Source: Armatimonadota bacterium
GTDB taxonomy: Bacteria; Armatimonadota; Fimbriimonadia; Fimbriimonadales; GBS-DC
Direction: 5' to 3'
Length of the DNA: 32,179 nt
Assembly (NCBI GenBank): GCA_023511915.1
Contig: JAIMAN010000028.1
Coordinates: forward strand, 1-32,179
The translations under genes and the position numbers were made by a program. Numbering within the stretch: position 1 is the first letter of the stretch; every line of letters begins with the position of its first letter. Below, one piece after another: positions 24,478-31,227 of this stretch. A model generated the notes under the pieces. It did not search any database and was not told the DNA's origin. It saw only the letters and a list, made by a program, of their open reading frames with translations.

Positions 24478-25494
24478 GTGGAATGGCTACGGGCACTGTT
24501 GCGACGCTTAGACGATGAGACAGACACGCCCTATGAACGCGAGTTGCTGGCGGGCGTGCTGCGTGTGCTGGGCGAGTATGCGTTTGAGACCCATCGGCGG
24601 CGGGCGCAGGCGACACGCGAGGCGTTCCTGCGGCTCAGCGAGCAGGTATACGCGGGCGAGTACGGCGGGCTGTTTCCGTTCCTGCAAGAGCAGCGGCAGG
24701 ACGAGCAACAGTTCGTGCAGGGGCAACTGAACGACCTGCGCGACTTGACTTGGAACCTGCTGAGCGCCCTCGCCCAGATGACCCAGCAAGAGTCGCAGGA
24801 CGACGCCGCGCTCCAACAGCAGGTGCGCCACATCAACCTGCAGGTGCAGAACCCCGAATCGCTGGATGTGCAGTCGCTCCGACAGACCCTGCAGTCCATC
24901 ACGGAGATTCTCACCCAGCGCGAGCAGCGCCACCGCCAGACCCTGCGCCAACTGGAGAGCCAGGTGAACCACCTGATGCGCGAATTAGACCAAGCACGGC
25001 GCGAAAGCACCACGGACCCGCTGACGGGGCTGTATAACCGCCGCGCCTTCGAAGAGTGCCTGCAGCACACCATCGGGCTGAATCGGCTCTTTGGCTACCC
25101 TGCGACGATGATGCTGATCGACATCGACCACTTCAAGCAGGTAAACGATACCTATGGGCACGCAGCGGGCGACGCTGTGCTGAAAGCCGTCGCGGAGCAG
25201 ATTGTGCGCGTGTGCAAGCGCAGGAGCGATTTTGCCGCGCGCTACGGCGGGGAAGAGTTCGCCGTGATCCTGCGTGAGACGACCCTGCGCGAGGCGCAAC
25301 GAATCGCCCAACAGTTGGCTGAGCATTTGCGCCGACACGACATCCCAATCCCCGACGCCGAGCCGATACGGGTCACGGTCTCCATCGGCGTGAGCGAGCT
25401 GGCAGATCGCGAGGGCGCGGACGAATGGTTTCGACGCACAGATGCCCTGCTCTATCAGGCGAAGCAAGCAGGGCGGGATCGGATTGCAGCATAA
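24478..25494 (+). CDS. Diguanylate cyclase (GGDEF domain) with intact I-site
   Basis: A 338-residue protein that makes cyclic di-GMP from two GTP. Residues 1-165 are helical and Gln/Arg/Leu-rich, probably a coiled-coil dimerisation or sensing part, with no membrane helix, so it should be cytoplasmic. The linker TTDPLTGLYNRRAFEE begins the GGDEF domain. Metal-binding MLIDIDHFKQVNDTYGHAAGD is intact. The active-site motif is GGEEF at 257-261, and R248-x-x-D251 five residues before is the inhibitory product-binding site, so feedback control is expected. It starts with GTG at 24478, seven bases after GACAAT, again a leaderless-like layout. It converges on the next gene with a shared hairpin terminator. 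Confidence 0.95.
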   Translation: MEWLRALLRRLDDETDTPYERELLAGVLRVLGEYAFETHRRRAQATREAFLRLSEQVYAGEYGGLFPFLQEQRQDEQQFVQGQLNDLRDLTWNLLSALAQMTQQESQDDAALQQQVRHINLQVQNPESLDVQSLRQTLQSITEILTQREQRHRQTLRQLESQVNHLMRELDQARRESTTDPLTGLYNRRAFEECLQHTIGLNRLFGYPATMMLIDIDHFKQVNDTYGHAAGDAVLKAVAEQIVRVCKRRSDFAARYGGEEFAVILRETTLREAQRIAQQLAEHLRRHDIPIPDAEPIRVTVSIGVSELADREGADEWFRRTDALLYQAKQAGRDRIAA

Positions 25495-25495
25495 G

Positions 25496-25525
25496 TGCGC
25501 AGGGAGCCGATTAGCCCCCTGCGCA
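25496..25525. terminator. Bidirectional hairpin between convergent genes
   Basis: TGCGCAGGG and CCCTGCGCA form a nine-base stem just after the cyclase stop codon and ten bases before the end of the convergent gene. It has no U-run on either strand but is well placed to end both transcripts. Confidence 0.6.
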
Positions 25526-25534
25526 TCGAGTGGT

Positions 25535-26044
25535 CTACGGACCCCACTGGCTCCAGTTCAGGCTGCCTGCCTGCACAGTCCCAGAGAAGCTGTAGGTGTA
25601 GGCGTTGACGCCCGAACCACGCTGGAACGCGAACTCGATGGTGTCTGCGCCCTCCGCGTTGTCGACAATCGTGAGCGTGAAGTCGCCGAGTTGAGGCGCG
25701 CCGCGCCGCCCACTCGCAGGCGGAAAGCCGAACTGTCCCAGCAAGCCCTCACCCGACGCTGTAATCACGGTCATACCGTCGTCCTCATCCACCTCCAGCG
25801 ACTCGATGCGGTGGACGCGCATCGCTTGCCTGCGCCCGTTCGCACTCCACGCGAAACTCCCGTGACCGAAGTAGCGGTGGTTGCCACCCTGACTGCGCTT
25901 GGCAAGGTTCAGTTGGAAGTCGAGTCGTCGGTTGCCCGAATCGGTCGCATGTCCGCGCGCCTGCACGCGCAGGAAAGTCACCGTCGCAAACGCGGTACTC
26001 ACCAGAATCAGCGCCGCCACGGCGCCCAGTGCCTTGAATCGCAT
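25535..26044 (-). CDS. Small secreted protein, post-COAP-1-like beta-rich domain (uncertain)
   Basis: A 169-residue exported protein. Signal peptide: MRFKALGAVAALILVSTAFA. The mature part is short and beta-rich: NRRLDFQLNLAKRS, YFGHGSFAWSANG, VHRIESLEVDEDDG and DFTLTIVDNAEGADTIEFAFQ. The pattern of a hydrophilic N-terminal strand, a GxGSF turn and a closing TI-x-D-x-G segment resembles domains annotated post-COAP-1 in secreted bacterial proteins, but I cannot confirm that. ATG 26044 is chosen for its ribosome-binding site GAGGGAGGATAGCG and the clean signal peptide; the open frame continues 24 residues upstream. It is 82 bases downstream of the DUF418 gene on the same strand, so co-transcription is possible. 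Function unknown. Confidence 0.75.
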   Translation of the reverse strand: MRFKALGAVAALILVSTAFATVTFLRVQARGHATDSGNRRLDFQLNLAKRSQGGNHRYFGHGSFAWSANGRRQAMRVHRIESLEVDEDDGMTVITASGEGLLGQFGFPPASGRRGAPQLGDFTLTIVDNAEGADTIEFAFQRGSGVNAYTYSFSGTVQAGSLNWSQWGP

Positions 26045-26126
26045 CGCTATCCTCCCTCTGTGTCGTGTTGGGGGACCCCTCCCCAGCGGGATTGTTCCAC
26101 AACACGCGGAAGGCATGCCCGTGCGC

Positions 26127-27392
26127 TTACGGGTTTTCGCGCTGCGCGGGCTGAACCTGCGCCGTGCGTCGCATCGGCATACGCTGTCCGTAGGTTAGGC
26201 TGCGCCAGAGCCACTCCATCGGTCCGAACTGATACTGCGCCTGCCAAAGCGTGCTAAACGCTGCCTGTACGCCCCACAGCACGACCGTAATCAGCGCGCC
26301 CTGCGCGATCCCGACCTTGTCGTGCAGCCCCAGCCCGTACCCATAGAACAGCAGCGTGCAGACCACCGACTGCATCAAGTAGTTCGTGAGCGCCATGCGC
26401 CCCGCGGCGGCGATGGGCGTCAGCGCACGCGGCAGTCCCTCTGCCGCCGACCAGAGCCACCCGAACGCGCCGATGTAGCCCAGCGCCAGCACGGGACCGA
26501 ACACAATCCCAAGCGTCAGCCATGCATAGGATTGCATCTCGTTCTCAGAGCGCAGGGCGTTCAGCAGTCCCCACGCATAGAGCGCGTTCAACACCACGCC
26601 TACGGGAATGCCCACGCCCGCCAGAAGCCCCATCCGCCCCCGATGCGCCGCCAACTGCCCAAACACGCCCTGCTTGCCGAAATAAAGCCCCAACAGGAAC
26701 ATCATCAGCACATTCGGCAGGAAGAAGATGGCGTTGAGGAACATCAGGAGCCACTCCACGAACCGAAACTGCTGCGCGACCCAGTAGCTGGGCTGGGCAT
26801 ACGCCTGTCGCCCCTGCTCGATATACGCGGTGAAGAAGTCGCCGCCTGCTGCCTCTGTGCCACTCATCGTCGCTGCCCAGAACATCAGCCCCCCGCAACT
26901 GAGGCAGCACAACGCCTGCGCGCCCCACAGCCCCAACGCCCAATACAGCACGGCGCGTGGGCTAAGCCGCGCGAACAGCAATAGCAGCATGCCACACAGC
27001 GCATACGCCAGCAGCACATCGCCCGTCCAGACAAACAGCCCGTGCAACACACCAATCCCCAGCAGCACCAGCAAGCGGCGCAGCATAATCCCCGTCGGGC
27101 TCACCCCGCGCGCCTGCAGCCGCTCCATCTGCAACGCGAAGCCCAACCCGAACAGGAACGCGAAGATGGGGTAGAACTTGGCGGCGAACAGCGCATGAAT
27201 CAGCAGAAACGCCGTCTGGTCGATGGGCTGCGTGAGGCTCTCGGCGCGCGGGAACATGTCCAGCGTGCTAAGCCCCTTGAACGAACCCATATTCACCATC
27301 AGGATGCCCAACAGGGCAATCCCGCGCAGCACATCGAGCGCGTGGATGCGCTCCCCCTCGCCCACTGGCGACGGTTGTATCGTGTGTGTCAT
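26127..27392 (-). CDS. DUF418 (YeiB-like) polytopic membrane protein
   Basis: A 421-residue integral membrane protein with about ten hydrophobic helices. The N-terminus HALDVLRGIALLGILMVNM is the standard opening of DUF418/acyltransferase-3-like proteins, and FGPMEWLWRSLTYGQ is the DUF418 C-terminal signature. KFYPIFAFLFGLGFALQMERL is also typical. The family is related to membrane acyltransferases; its substrate is not established. The ATG has AGGGGGA as ribosome-binding site. A perfect 22-bp palindrome ends 11 bases upstream of the ATG, placing it in the leader or the promoter and making it a candidate operator or RNA hairpin. The gene is divergent from the M20 peptidase, with the tandem repeat array between them. 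Confidence 0.93.
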   Translation of the reverse strand: MTHTIQPSPVGEGERIHALDVLRGIALLGILMVNMGSFKGLSTLDMFPRAESLTQPIDQTAFLLIHALFAAKFYPIFAFLFGLGFALQMERLQARGVSPTGIMLRRLLVLLGIGVLHGLFVWTGDVLLAYALCGMLLLLFARLSPRAVLYWALGLWGAQALCCLSCGGLMFWAATMSGTEAAGGDFFTAYIEQGRQAYAQPSYWVAQQFRFVEWLLMFLNAIFFLPNVLMMFLLGLYFGKQGVFGQLAAHRGRMGLLAGVGIPVGVVLNALYAWGLLNALRSENEMQSYAWLTLGIVFGPVLALGYIGAFGWLWSAAEGLPRALTPIAAAGRMALTNYLMQSVVCTLLFYGYGLGLHDKVGIAQGALITVVLWGVQAAFSTLWQAQYQFGPMEWLWRSLTYGQRMPMRRTAQVQPAQRENP

Positions 27393-27403
27393 CGTGTCCC
27401 CCT

Positions 27404-27425
27404 ATGACACGGCGCGCCGTGTCAT
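27404..27425 (-). promoter_or_regulatory. Perfect 22-bp palindrome before the DUF418 gene
   Basis: The half-site ATGACACGGCG is mirrored exactly with no spacer. The symmetry extends outward through TGTCCC and GGGACA after a three-base bulge. It begins 12 bases upstream of the DUF418 start codon, overlapping the likely leader. It may be an operator for a dimeric regulator or a stable RNA hairpin close to the ribosome-binding site. No other copy was noticed in the window. Confidence 0.65.
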
Positions 27426-27467
27426 GGGACAGATTCCGCCTGCGAGACTACCCTCCTGCTATCCCAC

Positions 27468-27639
27468 TATGGAGTGCTGAAGCGCAGCTTCAGCGTCAAG
27501 CGGAAGCGCCCGCCGACACGCCATATGGAGTGCTGAAGCGCAGCTTCAGCGTCAGGCGGAAGCGCCCGCCGACACGCCATATGGAGTGCTGAAGCACAGC
27601 TTCAGCGTCAGGCGGAAGCTGGCGCTTCCGCACTCCATA
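27468..27639. repeat. Tandem array of the 60-bp palindromic repeat (two 56-bp units plus one full unit)
   Basis: TATGGAGTGC recurs at 27468, 27524 and 27580, a period of 56. Each unit has the hairpin CTGAAGC/GCTTCAG. The first two units then carry GGAAGCGCCCGCCGACACGC without the closing arm. Only the third ends with GGAAGCTGGCGCTTCC and the closing terminus GCACTCCATA, matching the single copy at 2153-2212 in inverse orientation. The two 56-bp units differ from each other at a single base. The array fills most of the 283-base gap between the divergent DUF418 and M20 peptidase genes. Confidence 0.85.
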
Positions 27640-27675
27640 GCAGGAACGCGCCCGCTTGCGGCGAAACCTACGCTT

Positions 27676-29040
27676 ATGACCCGCGATGCGCTGATTCAGT
27701 GGATTGACGACCACACCGACGAGATGATTCGCGATTTTCAGGCGTTGCTGCGCGCCGAGAGCGTGCGCAGTGAAGAGCGGTTGCCTGGCGCGCCGTTCGG
27801 CAAGGGCGTGCGCGACGCGCTGGATGTCACCCTCAGCATGGGCGAGCGGTTCGGGCTGAACCCGCGCGATTTTGATGGCTATGCTTGCGATTTGACGCTG
27901 GGCGACGGCGCGGAGATGGTCGCCTCGCTGAGCCACATCGATGTCGTGCCCGCAGGCAACGATTGGACTTACCCGCCCTTCGGCGCGGAGATCCACGACG
28001 GCTACCTCTACGCTCGCGGCGCCACAGACAACAAGGGCGCGACGCTGGCGAGCATCTACGCCCTGCGTGCGCTGAAGGAGCTGGGCTCGCCTCTCAAACG
28101 GCGCGTGCGCCTGATCATCGGCTGCGACGAGGAGAGCCGCTGGGAATGCATGCAACATTACCTGCAGAAGGAGCCCGAGCGTCCCGTGTGGGGCGTCAGT
28201 CCCGACGCGGGCTGGCCCTTCATCTACGGCGAGAAGGGCATCGCGAACCTGTACCTGACGAAGGCGGTGGAGCCGTCCGACGGGGTGCGCGTGCTGTGGG
28301 CGCGGGGCGGCGAGCGACACAACATGGTGCCCGACCGCGCCGAAGCGCTGGTCAACCTCGCGCTGCAGCCGCCGTATGCGCCCGAAGGCGTGGAGTGGGT
28401 TAGCGACCCCGCGGGCTGGCGCGCCGTCGCCAAAGGCAAATCGTCGCACGGCAGCCACCCCGAAGGCGGCATCAACGCCGTGACGCGCCTGCTGGAAGCC
28501 CTTGAGCCGCTGAACCTGCCCGACAACGAGCAGTGGCTGCACACCGTGCTGGAGTGGTCGCGGTCGCTGGACGGCGCGGCGCTGGGGATTGCGTACAGCG
28601 ACGAAGCGTCGGGCGCACTGGTCAGCAACCTCGGCGTGTTCGAATACGACGGCACGCGCGTGCAGTGCGTGTTCAACATCCGCTACCCCGTCACCTGGTC
28701 GCTGGAGGCGTTGCAGGAGCGGCTGCAGCCGACGCTGGAGCGCACGGGCTTTCAGCGTAGCGAAGTGCGCCACACCCCGCCGCTGTATATCCCGCCCGAC
28801 ACGCCGTTCCTGCAGGCGATTCTGCAGGTCTACCGCGAGGAGACGGGCGACTACGAGTCGCAGCCAACAACGATGGGCGGGGGCACCTACGCCCGCACGA
28901 TGCCGAACCTTGTGGCGATTGGCGCAGCGTTCGAAGGCGACGGCGAGGCGCACCAAGCCAACGAGCGCATCCGCATCGAGAGCCTCAAAACACTCGTGCG
29001 CTGCTACGCCCGAATCTTCGAGCGGTTGGCGAACCTCTGA
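27676..29040 (+). CDS. M20 family metallopeptidase (PepV-like dipeptidase)
   Basis: A 454-residue cytoplasmic dizinc peptidase that probably cleaves dipeptides. Metal ligands appear in order: LSHIDVVPAG (His), ARGATDNKGAT (Asp), GCDEESRWECMQHYL (catalytic Glu and ligand Glu), SPDAGWPFIYGEKG (Asp) and GDGEAHQANE (His). SPDAGWPFIYGEKG and FEYDGTRVQCVFNIRYPV are typical of the PepV group. I chose ATG 27676, since upstream in-frame codons run through the palindromic repeat array. No clear ribosome-binding site precedes it. It is divergent from the DUF418 gene and convergent with the immunity-like gene at 29110. It marks the end of the normal GC-rich part of the window. Confidence 0.94.
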   Translation: MTRDALIQWIDDHTDEMIRDFQALLRAESVRSEERLPGAPFGKGVRDALDVTLSMGERFGLNPRDFDGYACDLTLGDGAEMVASLSHIDVVPAGNDWTYPPFGAEIHDGYLYARGATDNKGATLASIYALRALKELGSPLKRRVRLIIGCDEESRWECMQHYLQKEPERPVWGVSPDAGWPFIYGEKGIANLYLTKAVEPSDGVRVLWARGGERHNMVPDRAEALVNLALQPPYAPEGVEWVSDPAGWRAVAKGKSSHGSHPEGGINAVTRLLEALEPLNLPDNEQWLHTVLEWSRSLDGAALGIAYSDEASGALVSNLGVFEYDGTRVQCVFNIRYPVTWSLEALQERLQPTLERTGFQRSEVRHTPPLYIPPDTPFLQAILQVYREETGDYESQPTTMGGGTYARTMPNLVAIGAAFEGDGEAHQANERIRIESLKTLVRCYARIFERLANL

Positions 29041-29056
29041 GGGTAGGCGTTGGCTA

Positions 29057-29072
29057 CAAGGCGCGTGCCTTG
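29057..29072. terminator. Hairpin between M20 peptidase and convergent immunity gene
   Basis: CAAGGC-GCGT-GCCTTG forms a six-base stem with a tetraloop, 16 bases past the peptidase stop. A further GTGTG/CACAC pairing lies just after. No U-run follows, so the terminator call is tentative. Confidence 0.4.
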
Positions 29073-29109
29073 CAACCCGTGTGTCGTGTGGGGCATACAC
29101 ACAAACGCC

Positions 29110-29790
29110 TTACCGCACACGCACAATCGGCACAAACCGACAACCCGTTATCCCCGCACCCTCCAACGCTGCACGCACATCCTCACGCACAACCTCCTCT
29201 GGCTTAGTCCACGTCTCCACATCTTGCACCCGAAACAACGGCGCGTCTGGCACCGCTGACCTCGCTACCTCAATACGAACCGTCTCCAATCCCTCACCAA
29301 GCACAATAACTCCCGACACGCGCAGCAGATAATGCACCAAATAAAAACGACCCAAATACAGACCCGTCGTCTCCTCGTACACGGGAACAGGAATAAGCTG
29401 CACCGCCTGCTCCTCAGCCCCAAAGCGCCTCAGTATCTTAGCTATCCGCTCTGACACCGCCATCGACATAGGGATATCAAACGGCATAATCACATCGGTC
29501 ATCTCAGGATAGTAGATGTAGTTCGGACGATGTGGGGTCAACAGCAACCGAAAGTCGGCACCCAAATACCCTTCAGGTACAACCTCACCCTTCCGAAACG
29601 GTTCGAACAACTGCTCCACTGCATCGTCGTAATTTTCAAATGCCTGTTGCCATCGTTCGGCGTCGATTTTTTCTGGTGGTTTTTCTTTTTCTCGGATCCA
29701 GTTGGCGTGCAGTTTGTCCAGATGCGCGTTGGACGGGCGGGCGCGTATCTTGAGTACCTTCGTTGTTGTCCACCAGTAGAACCGTCGCAT
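29110..29790 (-). CDS. Imm11-like (DUF1629-type) immunity protein
   Basis: A 226-residue cytoplasmic protein. The C-terminal third, DAPLFRVQDVETW followed by EEVVREDVRAALEGAGITGCRFVPI, fits the signature of the Imm11/DUF1629 immunity family: an LFR strand, then an (I/V)VS-like stretch, an amphipathic helix with AL, and G-x-RF. Imm11 proteins neutralise the toxin tip of polymorphic toxins, often in arrays. It opens with MRRFYWW after a strong ribosome-binding site (GAGGAGGTCTACG), which decides this start over the upstream one. It is last in a row of minus-strand genes that begins with an RHS tail and a toxin domain. Its cognate toxin is not obvious, since another gene directly follows the toxin. 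Confidence 0.7.
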   Translation of the reverse strand: MRRFYWWTTTKVLKIRARPSNAHLDKLHANWIREKEKPPEKIDAERWQQAFENYDDAVEQLFEPFRKGEVVPEGYLGADFRLLLTPHRPNYIYYPEMTDVIMPFDIPMSMAVSERIAKILRRFGAEEQAVQLIPVPVYEETTGLYLGRFYLVHYLLRVSGVIVLGEGLETVRIEVARSAVPDAPLFRVQDVETWTKPEEVVREDVRAALEGAGITGCRFVPIVRVR

Positions 29791-29819
29791 CGTAGACCTC
29801 CTCGCCTGCGTAAGTTTAC

Positions 29820-30089
29820 CTACTCTCGGTTCCAAAGCGCACTCACTGGCCAGAGCAACTCGTTGAATGCATGCCCTATGCCACCTGAGTACCAGTCGTA
29901 GATAAAAACAATCACGTTTACTCCAGGCACCTTCCTGAGAGCCACGCCCCCTGCCCTCTTTGCAAAGCGGGTAGCAAGCGCTGATAGCTCGTTGATGAGT
30001 TCTGCGATTTGCTGCAGCAGTCTTTGCCCGTATCGTTGTATGTGTGGCAGTATCCTTTGGAGCGCTTGTATCGCTTCATCGGGTGTCAT
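29820..30089 (-). CDS. Small hydrophobic-tailed protein in toxin-immunity cluster
   Basis: An 89-residue protein that I do not recognise. The N-terminal half is an amphipathic helix set (EAIQALQRILPHIQRYGQRLLQQIAELINEL). The C-terminal half is Gly-containing and hydrophobic, with VPGVNVIVFIYDWYSGGIGHAF, which could insert in a membrane; the segment looks like the end of an RHS or other toxin carrier rather than a free-standing enzyme. I chose ATG 30089 because of GGAGGG upstream; a TTG at 30125 would add 12 residues. It lies 30 bases before the Imm11-like gene. It may be a toxin remnant, a pore-forming peptide or an immunity protein; none is supported strongly. Confidence 0.55.
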   Translation of the reverse strand: MTPDEAIQALQRILPHIQRYGQRLLQQIAELINELSALATRFAKRAGGVALRKVPGVNVIVFIYDWYSGGIGHAFNELLWPVSALWNRE

Positions 30090-30207
30090 CTGACCCTCCA
30101 GGACATATCTTTTGAGCGAGCTCAAAATGATCCATCTCCAACCTCCTATGGGCGGCGTATCCGATGCGCGCTGCTATTCCTGGGACGAACCGCCAAGTGA
30201 TTTTACC

Positions 30208-30456
30208 TCAAGGTAGTTGAAGGCTAAACCAACCAATAAGCTCTTCAATTTGCATCCCACGTTGTGTTGGTTCACCACCCGGTAAAAAACCCGACTCCAT
30301 TATTTCATCTGCAAGTATTGTATTCAAAATTTCTAAAATATCCTCCTCTGATAATGCACCCGCTTCGATGTCATCCCATCGTGCCAACCATTCAGGGGCA
30401 CGTTTGCTCAATATCTCATACAAAAGATCTTTTTGTTGATTAGACAGCTGGCGCAT
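30208..30456 (-). CDS. Small acidic protein, probable immunity protein for the RHS toxin
   Basis: An 82-residue acidic, helical protein (ERAPEW-type and SEEDILEILNTILADEIMES segments) with no recognised family. It starts 11 bases after the toxin stop codon, and the ribosome-binding site TTGAGGTGAG overlaps that stop, so translation is coupled. Small acidic proteins directly after a toxin tip are usually the cognate immunity protein, which is the basis of this call. I chose ATG 30456 over the in-frame GTG at 30465 because GAGGTGAG has good spacing to the ATG. The gene is more AT-rich than the chromosome to its left. Confidence 0.65.
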   Translation of the reverse strand: MRQLSNQQKDLLYEILSKRAPEWLARWDDIEAGALSEEDILEILNTILADEIMESGFLPGGEPTQRGMQIEELIGWFSLQLP

Positions 30457-30466
30457 ACTTCTCACC

Positions 30467-31012
30467 TCAAGGACGGATTCGATGCCACCTAGATCCGTGG
30501 GGCCAAGTCGTCACTACAGTACCGTCTGGTTCCGTGACCACAGTAGCACCTTTTCCTTCATACCTGATCCTACCATTTGGTTGTATAATCACTTGCTGAG
30601 GGTTACGCACTGCATCTAAAATCGCTTGCGGATGAACCCCTACATTATCGCGACATATTGCACGGTCCAACCCATGAGGAGTATACCCTGTAATCCGTCC
30701 ACCAGCCACAACCGGGCGCGTAGTGCTGGTATAAACCGTAGTTTGGGAAGCTACAGCCGCGGCACGCAATCGGGTGGAAGGCACTTTCCCAATTACAGGG
30801 GCTGCTACCAGCAACAACCCACACAACGATTCGCCAAAGGCGCGTGGATCAGTCCCCGTCAACCCACTCCACCATGAGCCAAAACCCTCTTTGAGCAAGC
30901 TCCAGGCACTGCCCCACGAAAGCCCCTGCTGACGGAAGTAGTTATAAATCGTGGCAGGCGAGGTCAAGATGCCCCACAGACAATCGCCATAACCTGCGAA
31001 CACTTGACCCAC
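30467..31012 (-). CDS. Toxin-bearing C-terminal fragment of an RHS protein (DUF4258-like tip)
   Basis: A 181-residue open frame, counted from a GTG, continuous with the RHS core remnant upstream. Residues 1-75 resemble the RHS linker (VFAGYGDCLWGILTSPATIY, with a hydrophobic stretch GLLLVAAPVIG). The last 75 residues, from GYTPHGLDRAICRDNVGVHPQ through ILDAVRNPQ and YEGKGATVVTEPDGTVVTTW, have the His-x(n)-AI-x-R-x-x-V and closing TV-x-TW pattern of DUF4258-like or BECR-fold RNase toxins; the fold is inferred. There is no signal peptide or intact RHS shell, so delivery is not possible as it stands. Translation may start at this GTG or not at all. The next gene is its probable immunity protein. 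Confidence 0.65.
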   Translation of the reverse strand: MGQVFAGYGDCLWGILTSPATIYNYFRQQGLSWGSAWSLLKEGFGSWWSGLTGTDPRAFGESLCGLLLVAAPVIGKVPSTRLRAAAVASQTTVYTSTTRPVVAGGRITGYTPHGLDRAICRDNVGVHPQAILDAVRNPQQVIIQPNGRIRYEGKGATVVTEPDGTVVTTWPHGSRWHRIRP

Positions 31013-31153
31013 ATCGCCTAAGTAGGAGCCCGTTGCCGCCAGCCCAGAGGGATCGGCTGTGTTGAGCGGGTCATTCCCGGCGTAGCGATAGAGGTTGGGG
31101 TCGCCGGAGGCAGCGTCTATCGGGTCGCGCTGCAGCCATCTGGCGGTGCGGGA
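31013..31153 (-). pseudogene. Remnant of the RHS repeat-associated core domain
   Basis: The frame translates to ARWLQRDPIDAASGDPNLYR and YAGNDPLNTADPSGL, the almost invariant end of the RHS core, and runs straight into the toxin ORF. An in-frame TAA (31156-31154) cuts it off right before this block, and none of the preceding 70 bases encodes RHS sequence in any frame. The rest of the large RHS gene is therefore absent, which indicates a recombination breakpoint near 31155. Confidence 0.75.
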
Positions 31154-31227
31154 TTATGCCATCGAACGCCTGCCTGACAACATACCCAGATCCCCATTTT
31201 CTTCCCTACACCTCCTCACGGCACAAT

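Noticed and set aside
27468-27639. CRISPR array
   Set aside because: The units are contiguous at 56 bases with no variable spacers and contain internal hairpins; no cas genes are near.
27496-29100. A 534-residue minus-strand frame
   Set aside because: It is antisense to the M20 peptidase and the repeat array; it has no family motifs.
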